Assembly: GCA_012976225.1 (NCBI GenBank)
Contig: JAAVVG010000011.1
Location: 558,001-622,000 of the forward strand
Reading direction: 5' to 3'
DNA: 64,000 bases
Origin: Golubevia sp. BC0850
Taxonomy: Eukaryota; Basidiomycota; Exobasidiomycetes; Golubeviales; Golubeviaceae
Below the pieces are notes generated by a model. It did no database searches and had not been told where the DNA came from. It was given only the letters and a program-made list of their open reading frames with translations. Shown here piece by piece: positions 46,366-58,378 of the stretch; position 1 is the stretch's first letter, and every line of letters starts with the position of its first letter. The position numbers and the translations under genes are program-made.

Positions 46366-48713
46366 ATGAGTAGCTCAAACTCTAATCTACCGAATCGATT
46401 AGTGGAGGAAGAGGAAGAAGAATCCACCTTCTCAAGGAAATCACAGCCTGAATCTACCTCTACATCTTCTCAACAACCTTCAAGTACTATCACTCCAGAT
46501 GTCGATGCCTCTTCGGATTTATCAGATGAAGATGATATGCCAGATTACTCAATCTTAGCTTCTTTGGTGAAAAAGTCAAAGCAACAATCCTTGGAAGGAG
46601 CTACTGCACCGAGTGGAATTGGAATGTCTGCCAATCCTCACATTCCAAAGAGAGGTGAAAAGGATTTCGAACCAACTGGTGTGGCTGGTCAGAATAAGGC
46701 TTTGGAGAAGAGTAGGACGGCAATGTTGGAAGCCATTAGTGGAGAGAGAAGGGTCAATAGGTTAGTGCAGAAAAGGGTACAAGGATTGGAAAGAGGCCGG
46801 GAATAAAGTTCTGACTGAGAGAACGTTGGAGGGGAGTCGAAATCCTGTCAAAAGAGCTTTCAAACCTAAGGTGTTTGAAGAGATTTAGACTTGAGCCAAT
46901 TTGTTCAGTCCATCAAAGGGGTCTTTGTTGTCTCATTTTGGGTCGCAGCTGTCTGAGTCCTCTGCTTCTGCTATCCTCCTTCTTCACAGCAAAGCACTTT
47001 CCTTTGCAATTTGGGACCCTCTAAAAAATAGAGCTATAGTTCATTCTTTCAAAGGTCAAATGTTTGGTTCAATAGGTCTAACGGTCAGAACTACACTTCC
47101 AGCTAATGCTGAATCTAAAAAACCAAAAGTCATTACTACCTTTGAACTTTTACCTGAAGAAACTCTTTATTTAATTGAAAGAGGAGTTTTACAATGTTGT
47201 ATCGAAGTTTCAACCTCATCGATGGATGAGGGGATGAAGAAAAAGAAGAAAGATTCAGATTTTCTCAAAGCAACTAAATCTGGAATGGGATTGACTTCAA
47301 AAATTCTAGAAGAATATGATTTGGAGAGATTGGTTCCTATGAGTGTACAAGAAGCTTTTAGTAGAATTTTGGGTAGAGATGAATGTACTAGAGAGAAATA
47401 TCAGGTAAGTTCAACAAAAGCTATGAATGAAAAGAGAGATCCTTTGTACTGAAGTTCGATTACCTTTCATTGATTCTTATAGGTCTACTCGTATTGCAAA
47501 AGATTAGGATACATAGTCCAAAGAGCTTCAATAGCAGAAGAACTTCGAGCTAGTGCAAATTCAACTTCCAAACCTAAGACTTATTCGAAAACAACTCTTT
47601 CAACTCCTGGACCTCAATGTCCTGTTCGTCCTTCTAACATTTTGGCTCGAATGCAGAGCACGTTCAAGGCAATTCTTCATTCTCCAGTTTCCCTGCTTCG
47701 AGCGTTAGAAGAACTTCTGAGGCGGAATATTTCTTGGATCAGACAAACTGCTTCGAGAGCTCTCAGTAGTCGAAAGAAGGTCGATGAGCCAATCAGAGGA
47801 ACTGGGCTGTTGGGTATCGGAGGCAGGAAGTGGGACAGCTATGGTGAGTATTAGAATATGTCAAGACACTGCCACCAAGTTCCTTCTATTGATCCGCCGA
47901 TTTCTTTTTCGCTCCCTTCACATTACAGATTCCGTCTTCTCAACCCTTCAAATCATTCCATCAGGTCACGATCTTCCACCTTCTCATCCTCTCACAAAAC
48001 CGACCCAACCTTCAGCTTCAAGTTCCAAAGATCTAGAAATCGCTTTCCCAGTCTTTTACTACGCTTGGAGACCTGCAACTCATTATAAGAAATCTTCCCC
48101 TCCTTTACCTGAATTTAGAATTTCGGTAGCAGATGCTAGAACCACTTTTCTACCAAATAGTTTCGAATTCACAGAAATGTTTGAACAAGTTCCACTACCA
48201 ATTCTTAAAACTGAAAGTCAAGATGCAGAAGATGAAGATGAAGATGAAAAAATAGCTAAAGAACAGAAAGCAAGGAATGATGAAGCTTATGGTAGAAAAG
48301 CAGCTGCTAAACTTAAGGAGAAAGAAAAGGAAAGAAAATTGAAAAGGGATTTAAAGGATGGGAAGATTGATGAGGAAAGTCTTAAATCGACAATTAAATT
48401 CAAGCATTCCAATTCCAATTCCAATTCGAAGAACTCCTATTCATCAAAGATCATTTCTACTTTACGACCCTTCACGAGTCTTTTCAATCATTTACCTCCA
48501 GGTTGTTTGACTCCTCAAAATTCAGTTAGGAACACTTTTGGTGGGAAATCTAGACCTGTCAATCCTTTTCCACCTCTCAAAGCTGGAAGGAGAAACGTTG
48601 TTTTGGCCGTCGTCGACAATGGAACTACTACTATGTTGAGATTCGGTGAAACTGATTTCTCCAAATGGAGATTGGCTGGTGAAGGTGGACCGGGTAAAGG
48701 TCAACAATTGTAA
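46366..48713 (+). CDS. SEN54: tRNA-splicing endonuclease subunit Sen54
   Basis: Four exons: 46366-46760, 46990-47404, 47483-47843, 47929-48713; 651 codons. The N-terminal domain reads DMPDYSILASLVKKSK, TAMLEAISGERRVNS, then FAIWDPLKNRAIVHSFKGQMFGSIG and LLPEETLYLIERGVLQC, with PMSVQEAFSRIL; the C-terminus has VVLAVVDNGTTTMLRFGETDF. This is the structural partner of Sen2, Sen15 and Sen34 that cuts introns from pre-tRNAs. A basic Lys/Glu segment (KLKEKEKERKLKRDLK) and an Asn/Ser-rich linker make it longer than yeast Sen54. The exon 1 donor is GTTAGT (46761): joining it to the acceptor at 46989 puts the two conserved halves together; the ORF reads 13 codons past the donor, ending at a stop at 46804. 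Confidence 0.9.
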
Positions 48714-48959
48714 TTTTATTCATTTGATATTTGTAGACTCTATCTGTTGAATTTTGCATGACTTCAGGAAGATTCGTAGTACATATTCTGAGGGTGATCG
48801 ATCTTATTCTGAGTGTAAGAAAGTAGTTGAAGAAACAGATAAATTGAAGGGGGAGGACAAAGGGCGATTGAAGAACAGGGCGGATACGCAACAGCTCGTT
48901 AAATAAAACTCTCACTCGTCTGGGGGACCTGCTAGAACTTTCGGAATGTTAGGTTGAGT
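48714..48959. other. 3' region of SEN54
   Basis: AT-rich sequence after the SEN54 stop. No gene seen. Confidence 0.3.
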
Positions 48960-49720
48960 CCTTAAAAAGTCTTCCCTCTCTCTCTCATATTGTTAAAAAT
49001 CAATTCGACGTTATTTGAAACCTTTCCATAGTCCAACATAGCTTTCATTCCTCCAACTCGATTATTCAACCTATCTTGGAAAGATCTTTTGACCTCTTCG
49101 AATCTTGTCCCACCTCCTTTGACGACTGATGCGAATTGATCATCTTCTTACCACATAAACTTGTTGTCTAAAAAGCTTTGATATATAGTAATTCAAATCT
49201 GGATTGATAATCTGAGACTGATTCTCCAGGCATCTGCTTAAAATTCTCAATTTCCGTTCCAACCAAGGCCTTTTGATGTTTGTTCGTTCCATAGTATTGA
49301 TCCCTCAAAACCTCGATCCATGTAATCTAGCAGGATCACGAGTCTGTTGAAAATAGATCCAAGAAATTAAAGGCTTTCCAGTTATGGCACTAGCAATAGT
49401 TGCAGCGAGATGTCTATCCAGATTTTGATTCCATTTGGCCGTCTTTTCTTCTCCCTTCTCAGTGTTGGATGCATGTTCTTCAACTAGAAGATGATCGATA
49501 ACCAAAGGATGAATAGACATTGAAGTCCTTCAGTATGATCCCCACTGAACGAAGTTGTTCTTCCCAATTAGTTTAGAACAAGGCAAATTTGCAGAACTAG
49601 ACTCCTTTCTAACGTCTCTTAAAACCTCAACCCAACTCATACCATATTCTGCAGCTTCCATCTCAACTCTCGCATTTTCAGCTTTTTGTTTCATACCCCA
49701 TTCTTCTCTTGCTTTCCCGA
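48960..49720 (-). mobile_element. Fossil Ty1/copia-type LTR retrotransposon fragment (Gag region only)
   Basis: Minus-strand segments resemble the Gag (UBN2-type) domain of Ty1/copia elements: one with KLIGKNNFVQW, one with KWNQNLDRHLAATIASAITG, and one with FKQMPGESVSDYQSRFELL. The order is that of a copia Gag. The element is broken, with several breaks, and no pol region or LTRs were found, so it looks like an old, truncated insertion. Edges are approximate. Confidence 0.6.
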
Positions 49721-50673
49721 CTCCCGAGCATGCTGTCTGCTGAGTGTCCCTTCGTTTTCGCTGACGGGTAGTCGTCCTCGTCTCCTACAGCTCGAGCGAT
49801 TCCAGTTCCTGAAGAGAGAGCGAAAATTTCGATTAGAGACTTGCAGGCAGTTTGTGGGAGCGTGTGAGAGAGGTGAAGGGAACTGAAAGAGGGACTCACT
49901 CGCATTCAACGCCTCTGAATCAAAAGACACGAAAGATCCATCTATGAGTTGACCGCTAGCACTGAGGTAGTCAGCTAGACTTTGCAGTCTGCTCGGCATG
50001 CCATTGAATTTGAATCTACCTGATTGTTGTGTTGTCTCTCCGAGAAAAGAGGAGCGAAGATGGAAAGTTTTGATTTTAGCCTTTTCGATCGACCCATTCG
50101 CGCTTTCTTTGGGAGTACGAGACTGTTCTATTACTCCGTTTCTATGAGAAAGAGGGATTTCAAAGATATCGGCTACATACATGTGACAATCGAGTTCAGA
50201 ACAAGAGCGCAAAGCAGAGTTGCGGGCTGAGAGACAAACACCACCTTGGACAACACCTCATCGCCTCATCCAACGATGGAAAGCTCGAGATTTTGAGTTC
50301 GTTCCCAAAATTGATATCACCTTGGAAGGAAGTCGGACCGTTGACTGACCGGGGCTTGAAGGATAAGAGGGTACATATGCTACAAGACTTCTCGAAAGTC
50401 TTGTCTTGAGACCCAGCCACTTCTTGGGTTCTCTGCTCTAAACTGAACCTCTATATATACCCCTTCCCAATTTCTTCTTGTTCATGTTCTTCTTTCCAAC
50501 CATAACTCATCTTTGAACTATTGCATCTCTCTTCGTTCCGCAACTTCTGCCATCGTCTATCTCCGCTTTTAATCTTTTCTTCCACTTCAATCTCTTCCAC
50601 CACCTTCAACATCGTCGAATCAATTCCTTCTGCTTTGCAGAGAAGGCCATCTTCAAGCGTTCTATCAATCATA
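49721..50673. other. Flank of the retrotransposon relic and KRE6-like gene promoter
   Basis: A minus-strand frame (about 50212-49905) with Ser-rich protein-like composition (GRFKFNGMPSRLQSLADYL) has no family I can name; it could be host sequence or more of the fossil. The right part is the promoter and leader of the KRE6-like gene, with a TATA run and a CT-rich leader. Confidence 0.3.
50452..50459 (+). promoter_or_regulatory. TATATATA box of the KRE6-like gene
   Basis: The sequence CTATATATAC lies about 215 bases upstream of the ATG at 50674, followed by a C/T-rich leader. Confidence 0.45.
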
Positions 50674-53600
50674 ATGAGCTACTCAGACGCCTCTCACTTG
50701 AACACCGCAAGTCGCCCATCGAGCGCAGAGCGGTTACTTGTGAATGGTCCAGGTTCTGATACCACAGAACATTCTGATGAAAAGAGTTGGGCAAATGCTA
50801 GGCAATACCAGGTGAGTTTGAGATTGATTGAAGATGGGTGGCGAGGGAAGAAAGTCTTGAAGGGAGGGAAGGAACGGGAGCCAAGAAATTTCCGTTCACG
50901 CGACGAGATCGTTGGCCCCTGAATCGCGTTCTTCTCCCCTTCAGGATTATCCTCGGAGTGGTGGACACTCTCCGAATTCAACACGAAAATACACTCTACC
51001 CAATCTCCCTCAAAATATGAATCCAAGAAGCCATTCTACCAACGTCACGATGCCGACGCTGGCTGGAGGAGGAGCAGCTTACTACGATTCAGCTTCTTCA
51101 AACGAATCCTACGTCAGAGGATCAGCTCCAACTAGCGGCTACACATCTTCAGGCTACAGTAGTGCTAGAGGAAAGTCTCTGGGTTACCTCAAAGCTAGCG
51201 CGAATCCTTCGCCTGCATGGATGAGCAAGACTCAAGACATGTCAGACGATGAAGATGACGCTCTTCATGATTATAGAGATGCTCACAAGAGTGGTTCTAT
51301 CTACTCTGGTGGTTTCCCAGTTCGAGCTCTGGTCAACGTTGGATTCTTAGCTCTTTTGGGTCTTGCTCTGTTGGGCCTCTTCGCTGGTGAGTTCTTGAGA
51401 AAGCACGATTCTGGGCGAGATGTCTATTGTATAGCTGATGAGGTGTCTCTGTTCTTGATTCCTTAGGTTATCCAATCGTCGCAGAGCTCACCCGGAAAGA
51501 GATCTCAACATCTGGTGGACTCAATTTGGGAGGTGTGAATTCAACTGGTCAAATAGCAGATCTTCCAGATCTACCTCAGCTAATCGATCCTGATACGCCT
51601 GAAAGTGCTATGTTCAGGACGAGTTTCGAAGGAGTAAGACAGAGGCTTGTTTTCTCAGATGAGTTCAACACAGACGGACGATCCTTCTATCCTGGCGACG
51701 ACCCGTGAGTAAGGAGCTGGAGAACGACGAAAGACTGGCAAGAGAAATGAGTCCCAACGTCTCAACACACATTGCCTTCTCTTACCTCTTTTCTTCTATC
51801 AGATTCTGGGAAGCTGTCGATCTGCACTACTGGGGTGAGTTTTGAGACGAGACGTCGCCACTCCCTTCGAGTACTGACAGAGATTCTACCTCGTCCCTGC
51901 TTTTTCTAACAGGTACCGGAAACTACGAATGGTACGATCCTGCTGCTATTTCTACTCATGATGGTGCCCTACACATCGAATTGCAAGAGAATCCCAACCA
52001 GTCAGTACAGCGAACATGTTGAGACTGAGAAGGGAAACAAGGCTTTTTTTCTAATCTCATTTTCTCGCTTCTTTTCAACAGCAACCTTAACTTTAGAGGA
52101 GGAATGCTTGCTACCTGGTAAGTGCTTCGAAGTTGACGAGAACGTTAGACCACCTCTCTTGCTCTTCTCTGTTGCCGAATGCATCTTTTCTGATGAAACA
52201 TTTGCTTGACTGTCATCACAGGAATCAATTTTGCTTTACAGGAGGGTACCTAGTCGCATCGGGTTAGTTCATGATTGGATAGAGGCAGGAAGAGAATCGT
52301 GGGGAGGAGAAGAAGAGAGAGAGGTTTTTGCTCCTCTCACGCGCTCTGGTTCCAGCCTCCTAGTTTGATTGACCCCACAACTGTGTGGTTCCAAATTGGC
52401 CCCAGCCGCTCTCGCACCAGCTCTCGCGCTACGAGGGAGCTTCTCAGAACCCGTCGCTGACCTGTGCCTCTGTCTCTTCCCTGTAATCAGTCCGTCTACC
52501 CGGACGAAACGACGTACCTGGTTTGTGGCCTGCTTTTTGGTCCATGTGAGTTTCGAGAGAAGAAAAAATCAAATCGGAATGATGCGATAAGAGCAAGAGT
52601 AGTAGGTCTGACATTTCCCTCATTTTCTTTAATTCAGGGGTAACCTAGGTAGAGCCGGTTACGGAGCTTCGCTGGAAGGTCTTTGGCCGTATAGCTACGA
52701 GAGTTGCGACGTGTGAGTATTATCCATCAACAAAGAACAGAGATGAGGTTCAGACTGATGAAGGTATTTCCCACCATCAACAGAGGAACTCTTCAGAACC
52801 AGACCGACTCCAGAGGTAACCCTGCTGCTGCTGTGACAGGTGGAGCTAGTGCTTTCAACAGACCTTTCAACACTCAAAGTTTGAGTTGGGCGGCTGGACA
52901 GAAACTGTCGGCCTGTACTTGTCCTGGAGAGGATCATCCTGGACCCATCATGCCTGATGGGAGTTTCAAAGGAAGAGCTTCTCCAGAGATCGATGTCTTT
53001 GAAGCCCAGGCGGGAAGGAATAGAGAGACCGGTCTATACCAAATGGAGGTCTCTCAATCTTTCCAGCTTGCTCCTTTCAATCATCTTTACGAGTTTTCGA
53101 ACTCTTCTGGACCAGGTGAGTGTGAAGCAAAAATTCGAGACTCGCCCTTTCTTACTGACTGACCCCTCTCTTCTTCTTTCCTTTTGTTCAGCTTACGAGT
53201 TCTACACAGACCAATCGATCTTAAACAGGTGAGATCTCAAATTGGCAGTTTTCGTTGCTATTGCCGTCGACAGCTTACTTACCCTCTTCTTTTTCCTTCT
53301 TCTCCATTCTAATAGTTATACCGGAGCAATTCTACAACAAGCTGCATCAGCTATCACCACAATTCCTCAAGCCGGAACAGAGATCCCAGGAGGACAATTT
53401 GAAGGTGAGTGGACACGACCCTTTTTCTCGCCCCTTGATCAAGATCACTCTGCGTGTGTCTGATTCCCTACCCCTTCTCCTCTCTCTCTCTTTTAATAAT
53501 CTTGAACCAATCTAGAGTACGGATTTGAATACGTACCTGGAATTACTGACGAGTCCTACATTACTTGGACGAGTGGCGGAGAACCGTCTTGGAAACTCAA

Positions 53601-54602
53601 CAATGCCGCTCTGGATCCAGATCCTGTGGCTGAGATCGGTAGGAGACCTGTCTCGAACGAGCCGTGAGTAGACAGTGGATGTTTGAGTTCAAATTTGCAG
53701 AGCTATGAAGAGGAGAAAGACGAGAAGAGAGAGTCTAGCTCTTGACCTGTTTCGAAACCCTCACTTCGGTTCTTCCAACCCCTCTTCTCACAGGATGTAC
53801 ATCATTCTCAACTTGGGAGTCTCTCAATCATTCGGGACTCCAGATTGGGCAAGTACCTCTCAAAACCCATCTACTCCATCGGAGAACCGGCGTTTACTGA
53901 CCTTTTTGTCTTTGGTATCTTTCTTCTTGTCATAGGATCGACTTGCCTGGCCTGCAACTATGAGCGTTGATTGGGGTAGGTATCAGAGCTTTGGAGACAA
54001 GGTCAACGAGAGAACACGGCCCGCTAACTCTTCTTTCCCTCACTTCCCTTCCTTCAAAAGTCCGAGTCTACCAAGACGAAGATAACATCAACATCGGCTG
54101 CGATCCGCCAGACTATCCAACTACCGACTACGTGAGTTTGAGCGATTGAACATCTCTGCTTGCGAGACGAGAAAATCGACTAACACCATCAACTTTCTTC
54201 TCGTGTCACAGATCAATCGTCATTGGGAAGCTTACACTCAGCCGGAAAAGATTGTTTGGGGTCTAGATGCTGAACGAGGAGGACTTGGAGAATTCTGGTG
54301 AGTCGGAGAATCGCCTCTGTCGAAACGTGTCGATAGAAAGAAGACTGACACTTTCTTTGCCCATCCCTTGTCTTCTTGACTCCAAAGGCCAAGAAATCGT
54401 TTAGACGGCGGTTGCGATGCTCCACCAGCGAAGACTCCAGGAAATCCGGAAAGGTGAGTTGATTGTGGGTCGACTCTGGTAGTTGACGTACTGACATCGA
54501 GGCTGCTTCCCACTGACCTAATTTCTCTTCGTCATCAATTTCTTTTTCAGACCTCATCCAAAAGCAGTTTTCGTTCCTGCGAACGATCTACCAAACTATT
54601 AG
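50674..54602 (+). CDS. Kre6/Skn1-like beta-1,6-glucan synthesis protein (GH16 type)
   Basis: Nineteen exons, first 50674-50811 and last 54551-54602; 706 codons, like yeast Kre6. A cytosolic Ser-rich N-terminus leads to one membrane segment ([19 protein letters not shown]), so it is a type II membrane protein with a lumenal glucanase-like domain. Motifs: [63 protein letters not shown], the GH16 catalytic [25 protein letters not shown] and [21 protein letters not shown]. It acts in the ER/Golgi in building beta-1,6-glucan of the wall. Intron 14 is GC-AG (GATTGG|GCAAGT at 53849), giving [16 protein letters not shown]. Other introns are short GT-AG. Confidence 0.95.
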
Positions 54603-55300
54603 ACCATTTTCACCCCGAAAAGTGTCGCTCTTTTGAACACTTTCTCTCGAGTCCAGTCTCAAGACTACAAGCAAGTTTCACCACTAATAAAACCTCTACT
54701 TCTCTTCTGTCTATTTTTCAAACTCTCTTGCCTTCTACTTCCTGCTCTTGACCACTCTCATTTCCTCACCCTCCTTTCGTCTGTTTCCAAATCTTTCGGT
54801 TCTCTCTAAATCTTCCCTTCCGACCTTCCACTCTCATCCGTACAAAGAACAATTTTTCTGTCTCGTCAAATTCATCAACAGATTCCTTTCTAGGTTTCTC
54901 TATTTCTCCGAGCATTCCATTCAATGTCCAGTAATATTCATTCTTCTCCAGATACGACTTCGTTTCTAATTGTCAATAAAGCTGAGGATTCGATATCCCA
55001 ACAGTACTTTTCCTTCGCTTTCGTTGACCAGAGAGACTAATCAAGAACCTGAGACTCTACCTTCTTCGCAAAGATCAACGAAAAAAAATGGAAAGATGGA
55101 AGAGAAGGAAGAGAAGCACCATCTTGGTTTCTCTCGTGGGTTTGTTCGAAGCTGGTGGGGAGTATGCGAGTCTGAAGGTGAGAGGGTACAGATACAAGAA
55201 CAAGATAAAGCAGAGAAGAAAACAAGAAATCGAAGAACAAAGTCTGTTAAGATAAATGGAAGCAAACATGGAGACAAAAGCTAATAATGAAGCAGCCCTC
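54603..55300. other. Convergent 3' ends, no gene seen
   Basis: The 698 bases lie between the stops of the KRE6-like gene (+) and the esterase (-). T- and C-rich in the left part and A/G-rich in the right part, as expected for the 3' UTRs of facing genes. Several ORFs overlap on both strands at 55037-55284 and none has a domain. Confidence 0.4.
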
Positions 55301-57995
55301 TTAACCTCCCTCTTCAACATAATCCCCACCTTTTCCCAACGCTTCACACATATCACCATATCCCATCTCCAACTGATCACTCCATTGATTCAAACCTGGG
55401 GTTCTCAAGATCCCAGAGACCTGACCATCAGCACCAAGGCTGAGGGGATTCCAAGCTGAGGGACCAGTGATCTCTTCAGCAGTCTTGTAGCCCCTTGTGG
55501 AAAGATATTGTGGATCTGGAGTTGGAGAACCGGTTCTGACGAAAGACGAGAATTGATCTGAAAGAGATTGAAGCCAGTGAAGGTCGGAATCATCTCGCAG
55601 CTGGACGTTGGGATAGGAGTAACTGTGAGACGGGGGAGAGAGAGAGTTTGAGCAAGACCGACGAAGGAAGGAAGGAAGTATATGTCCAAGTTACTCACCC
55701 CATGCTAGCAAATAAAGGCATTAAATCACCAGAATGACAATGATAAAGATCATCAGCAGTACCATCTCTACCCATACAACTCGTACCAACAAAATTATCA
55801 ATCTGCCATGATCTTTCGTCAAAAGTATAGCTCCAAATTTTCCCTTGACCAAAAATTTGATTCTTAACAATGGAATTCAGAGTTGAAATCTGACCACATT
55901 TAGCAATCGATTTGATTAGAGTTTCAACCGTCACAGAGACGTTTTGAATTCCATTTGGAAGTTGAGGAACTGGGAAAGTCTGAGGATTAGCCACTACGAT
56001 CTGAGTTGAAACATCATCGATTCCAGCAGATTTTAAAGCTTCTGTCAAATTAGAGATTGAAATTTGAGGAACACTTCCTAAACTTGCCATTTCGTCTCTC
56101 ATGAAACCCCAAATCACAGGTACTTGATTCACTGTTTCACCATTTGAGATTCTAGATTTTGTGACAGCTAAAGATTTTTGGGTGATGAAATCTTGATCCA
56201 CGACCAATTTGTTGAAGACTTTTGATTCCAAAAACTTGTCAACGTCTAAAGCTTTCAAACAACTTGTAGTTTGAGATTCTGAAAGATTTCCACAACCTAA
56301 AGATTCAACTGTTGCTTTTCCTGAGGTTTCGAATGCGTTTTGTTGAGTGATTAAAGCGTTGGCTGCATCTGCTGGTCTGGTAGACATGACAATAGCTCTA
56401 TGAAATAAACCTTTGGCTTTTGGACTTCCGAGTAAAGCAGTGACGAATTGAGCTCCTGAAGATTGACCTGTTGAAGGGTAATCAATGGAAACAAAAAGAA
56501 GCAAGGTCAATCTCGTTTGTTCTTTCATCTTCACACCGCGTTGACCTCATTGAGGTGAAGGGGATCACAAATCAAAACAGAGAAACTGATCATCGACCTG
56601 AGAAGGACTTGAAGACTCACCAGCAATAGTAACTCTATCAGGATCAGCACCAAACATAGGTCCAAATTTCTGAATAAATTTCAGCGCATTAATCAAATCC
56701 GATAAAGCATAATTCCCAGCCACCTCTTTATTAGCAGCCAAAAAACCCAAAGTTCCCAATCTATAATTAGGAGTGAAAACCACAATGTCATTTCTTGAAG
56801 CTAAATTCCCACCATCGAAAGTGAAATCCAAACCCGAACCACTAGTTGCACCCCCTCCATGTATCCACATCATCACAGGTTTCAAACCTTTTTTGTTCTC
56901 TCTATCTTTTTCTGAAGGTAGATAGGGGGTGTACCAATTTCCAACTAGACAATCTTCGGTGAAAGGAAAGGGAGTACCCGAAGTTTGAGGACATTGAGAA
57001 GAACGTCCTGGGATCGTATAGTCGAGAAAGGTTGGTAATTGGAAGGGGAATGATCTTGATGAGTAGAGTTCTGAAGGAGAGAATCGTGAGGATGAAGCGA
57101 AGGGGACTGAGAGGAATCTGTAGGATAGTAGATCTCGGAAACTGAGGGAGAGAAAGGGGAAGGAATTGGCTGAGAAAGGGATAGATGAAGATCTTCGAAA
57201 CAAGTCTTCGCATGGTTGGGAGGTAGTTCTATAGAGGGAATGAGAGATTGAACGCAACGACAGTTCTCTTTCCCTCGAGACCCCCCTCCAAGTCTCCATT
57301 TGTCTCCCCCTGTCTTCTCTTCCCTTCCAGATCTACTCCCAAGTAGTCTAAAAACCGTCTAATTTTCTCCTGGAGCTCTCGTTTTGCAAAACTGTAACTG
57401 ACCCAACGAAAGTCTGAGGCCCATCCTTGACACCAACTTTGTAATGGGTATCAGTGCTATTAGCATGAAATCTCTTTGCACTCTGAGTACAAATTGATCT
57501 GAGCTTCTTAAATCCATTGAGTTCGAATGCTACTTTGCTATTTCCATTCGTATGAATAGTTAGAACGTGTTGACCATTTAACCAAAACTGAGAAGCTGAA
57601 TCTGAAGATGAATCCAATAAGCTGAGCAATTGTCTGGATAGATCTGAAGTTTGATCAACTCGAGTATTTGAAGGAACTAAACTTTCAGAAAGTAAATCAC
57701 ATGAAATTTTGGATTGAAGATAAGTTTTTGGATTTGAAATGAGTTGAAAAGATTCTGGTTGATTATCAAGTGTGAAATCGATTGCTAAATCATTCAAAGC
57801 TAAAAGTTGAATTGAAGAAGATAATGAAATTGAAGAAGTCGTTGGGATCGTTAAATCTGGTAGGGATTTTGGTTGAAGAGAATGTTTTGAAATTGACTTG
57901 AAAGAATGTGGGTTGGGTGAGAGTGAGAATGAAAACGAGAATGAGAATGAAGTCACAAGTAAAAGTGATAGCAACCTCAGATTTGACTTGACCAT
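55301..57995 (-). CDS. Secreted type-B carboxylesterase/lipase-like protein with a long N-terminal extension
   Basis: Exons on the minus strand: 57995-57403, 57141-56621, 56467-55699, 55622-55301; 734 codons. A signal peptide (LLSLLLVTSFSFSFSFSL) is followed by about 180 Ser/Leu-rich residues of unknown role, then VGVKDGPQTFVG, where the esterase domain begins. Donor GTCAGT (57402) joined to CTCAG (57142) gives FVGFRDLLSYRFLSVPFA, the usual esterase opening. Then come MMWIHGGGATSGSG (oxyanion hole), NYRLGTLGFLA, FGADPDRVTIAGQSSGAQ (nucleophile Ser; GQSSG instead of GESAG), PVIWGFMRDE and YHCHSGDLMPLF (catalytic His). It would hydrolyse carboxyl esters outside the cell. The extension is unusual for the family. 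Confidence 0.87.
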
Positions 57996-58378
57996 CCTCG
58001 TTCTCACACCAAAAGGTTACCAGTTGTGGAAAGAAGAAGGAAACTGTTGGGGGAGACTGGAGAGAAAGATCAAAGAAGAGACCACAAACAAGCAAGATCC
58101 GGGGGAACCACTAGCTCAGGACGGAGTACGGACCAAAACACTTTCTCCGTGATACCCCTTCCAAACGTAAAAAATGTCCATTAACAACTGTGTCAAACTC
58201 CCCAACAAAGAATTCGTGTTTGACTTCTTCAAAAGAGAAAGAATTTGAGAAAGAAATGCGTCCTTAAAGAACTGTCCTTTTTCTTTGTTCCCTCCCAACT
58301 CTTCTATTGTCAAAGGCCTTCCATTCTTATCTTCTAATCCTCCCTTGTCTATTGATTCTTTACCAGTTTTCTCCTTCC
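57996..58378. other. Intergenic: esterase promoter and 3' end of the GPI protein gene
   Basis: The 383 bases lie upstream of the esterase ATG and just after the GPI-protein stop, both on the minus strand. Nothing else stands out. Confidence 0.35.

Noticed and set aside
46761-46885. Frame after the SEN54 exon 1 donor (KVLTERTLEGSRNP)
   Set aside because: Joining 46760 to 46990 restores the conserved N-domain, so this lies in the intron.
57142-57299. ATG at 57299 as the esterase start
   Set aside because: It lacks a signal peptide; the exon from 57995 supplies one and joins in frame.
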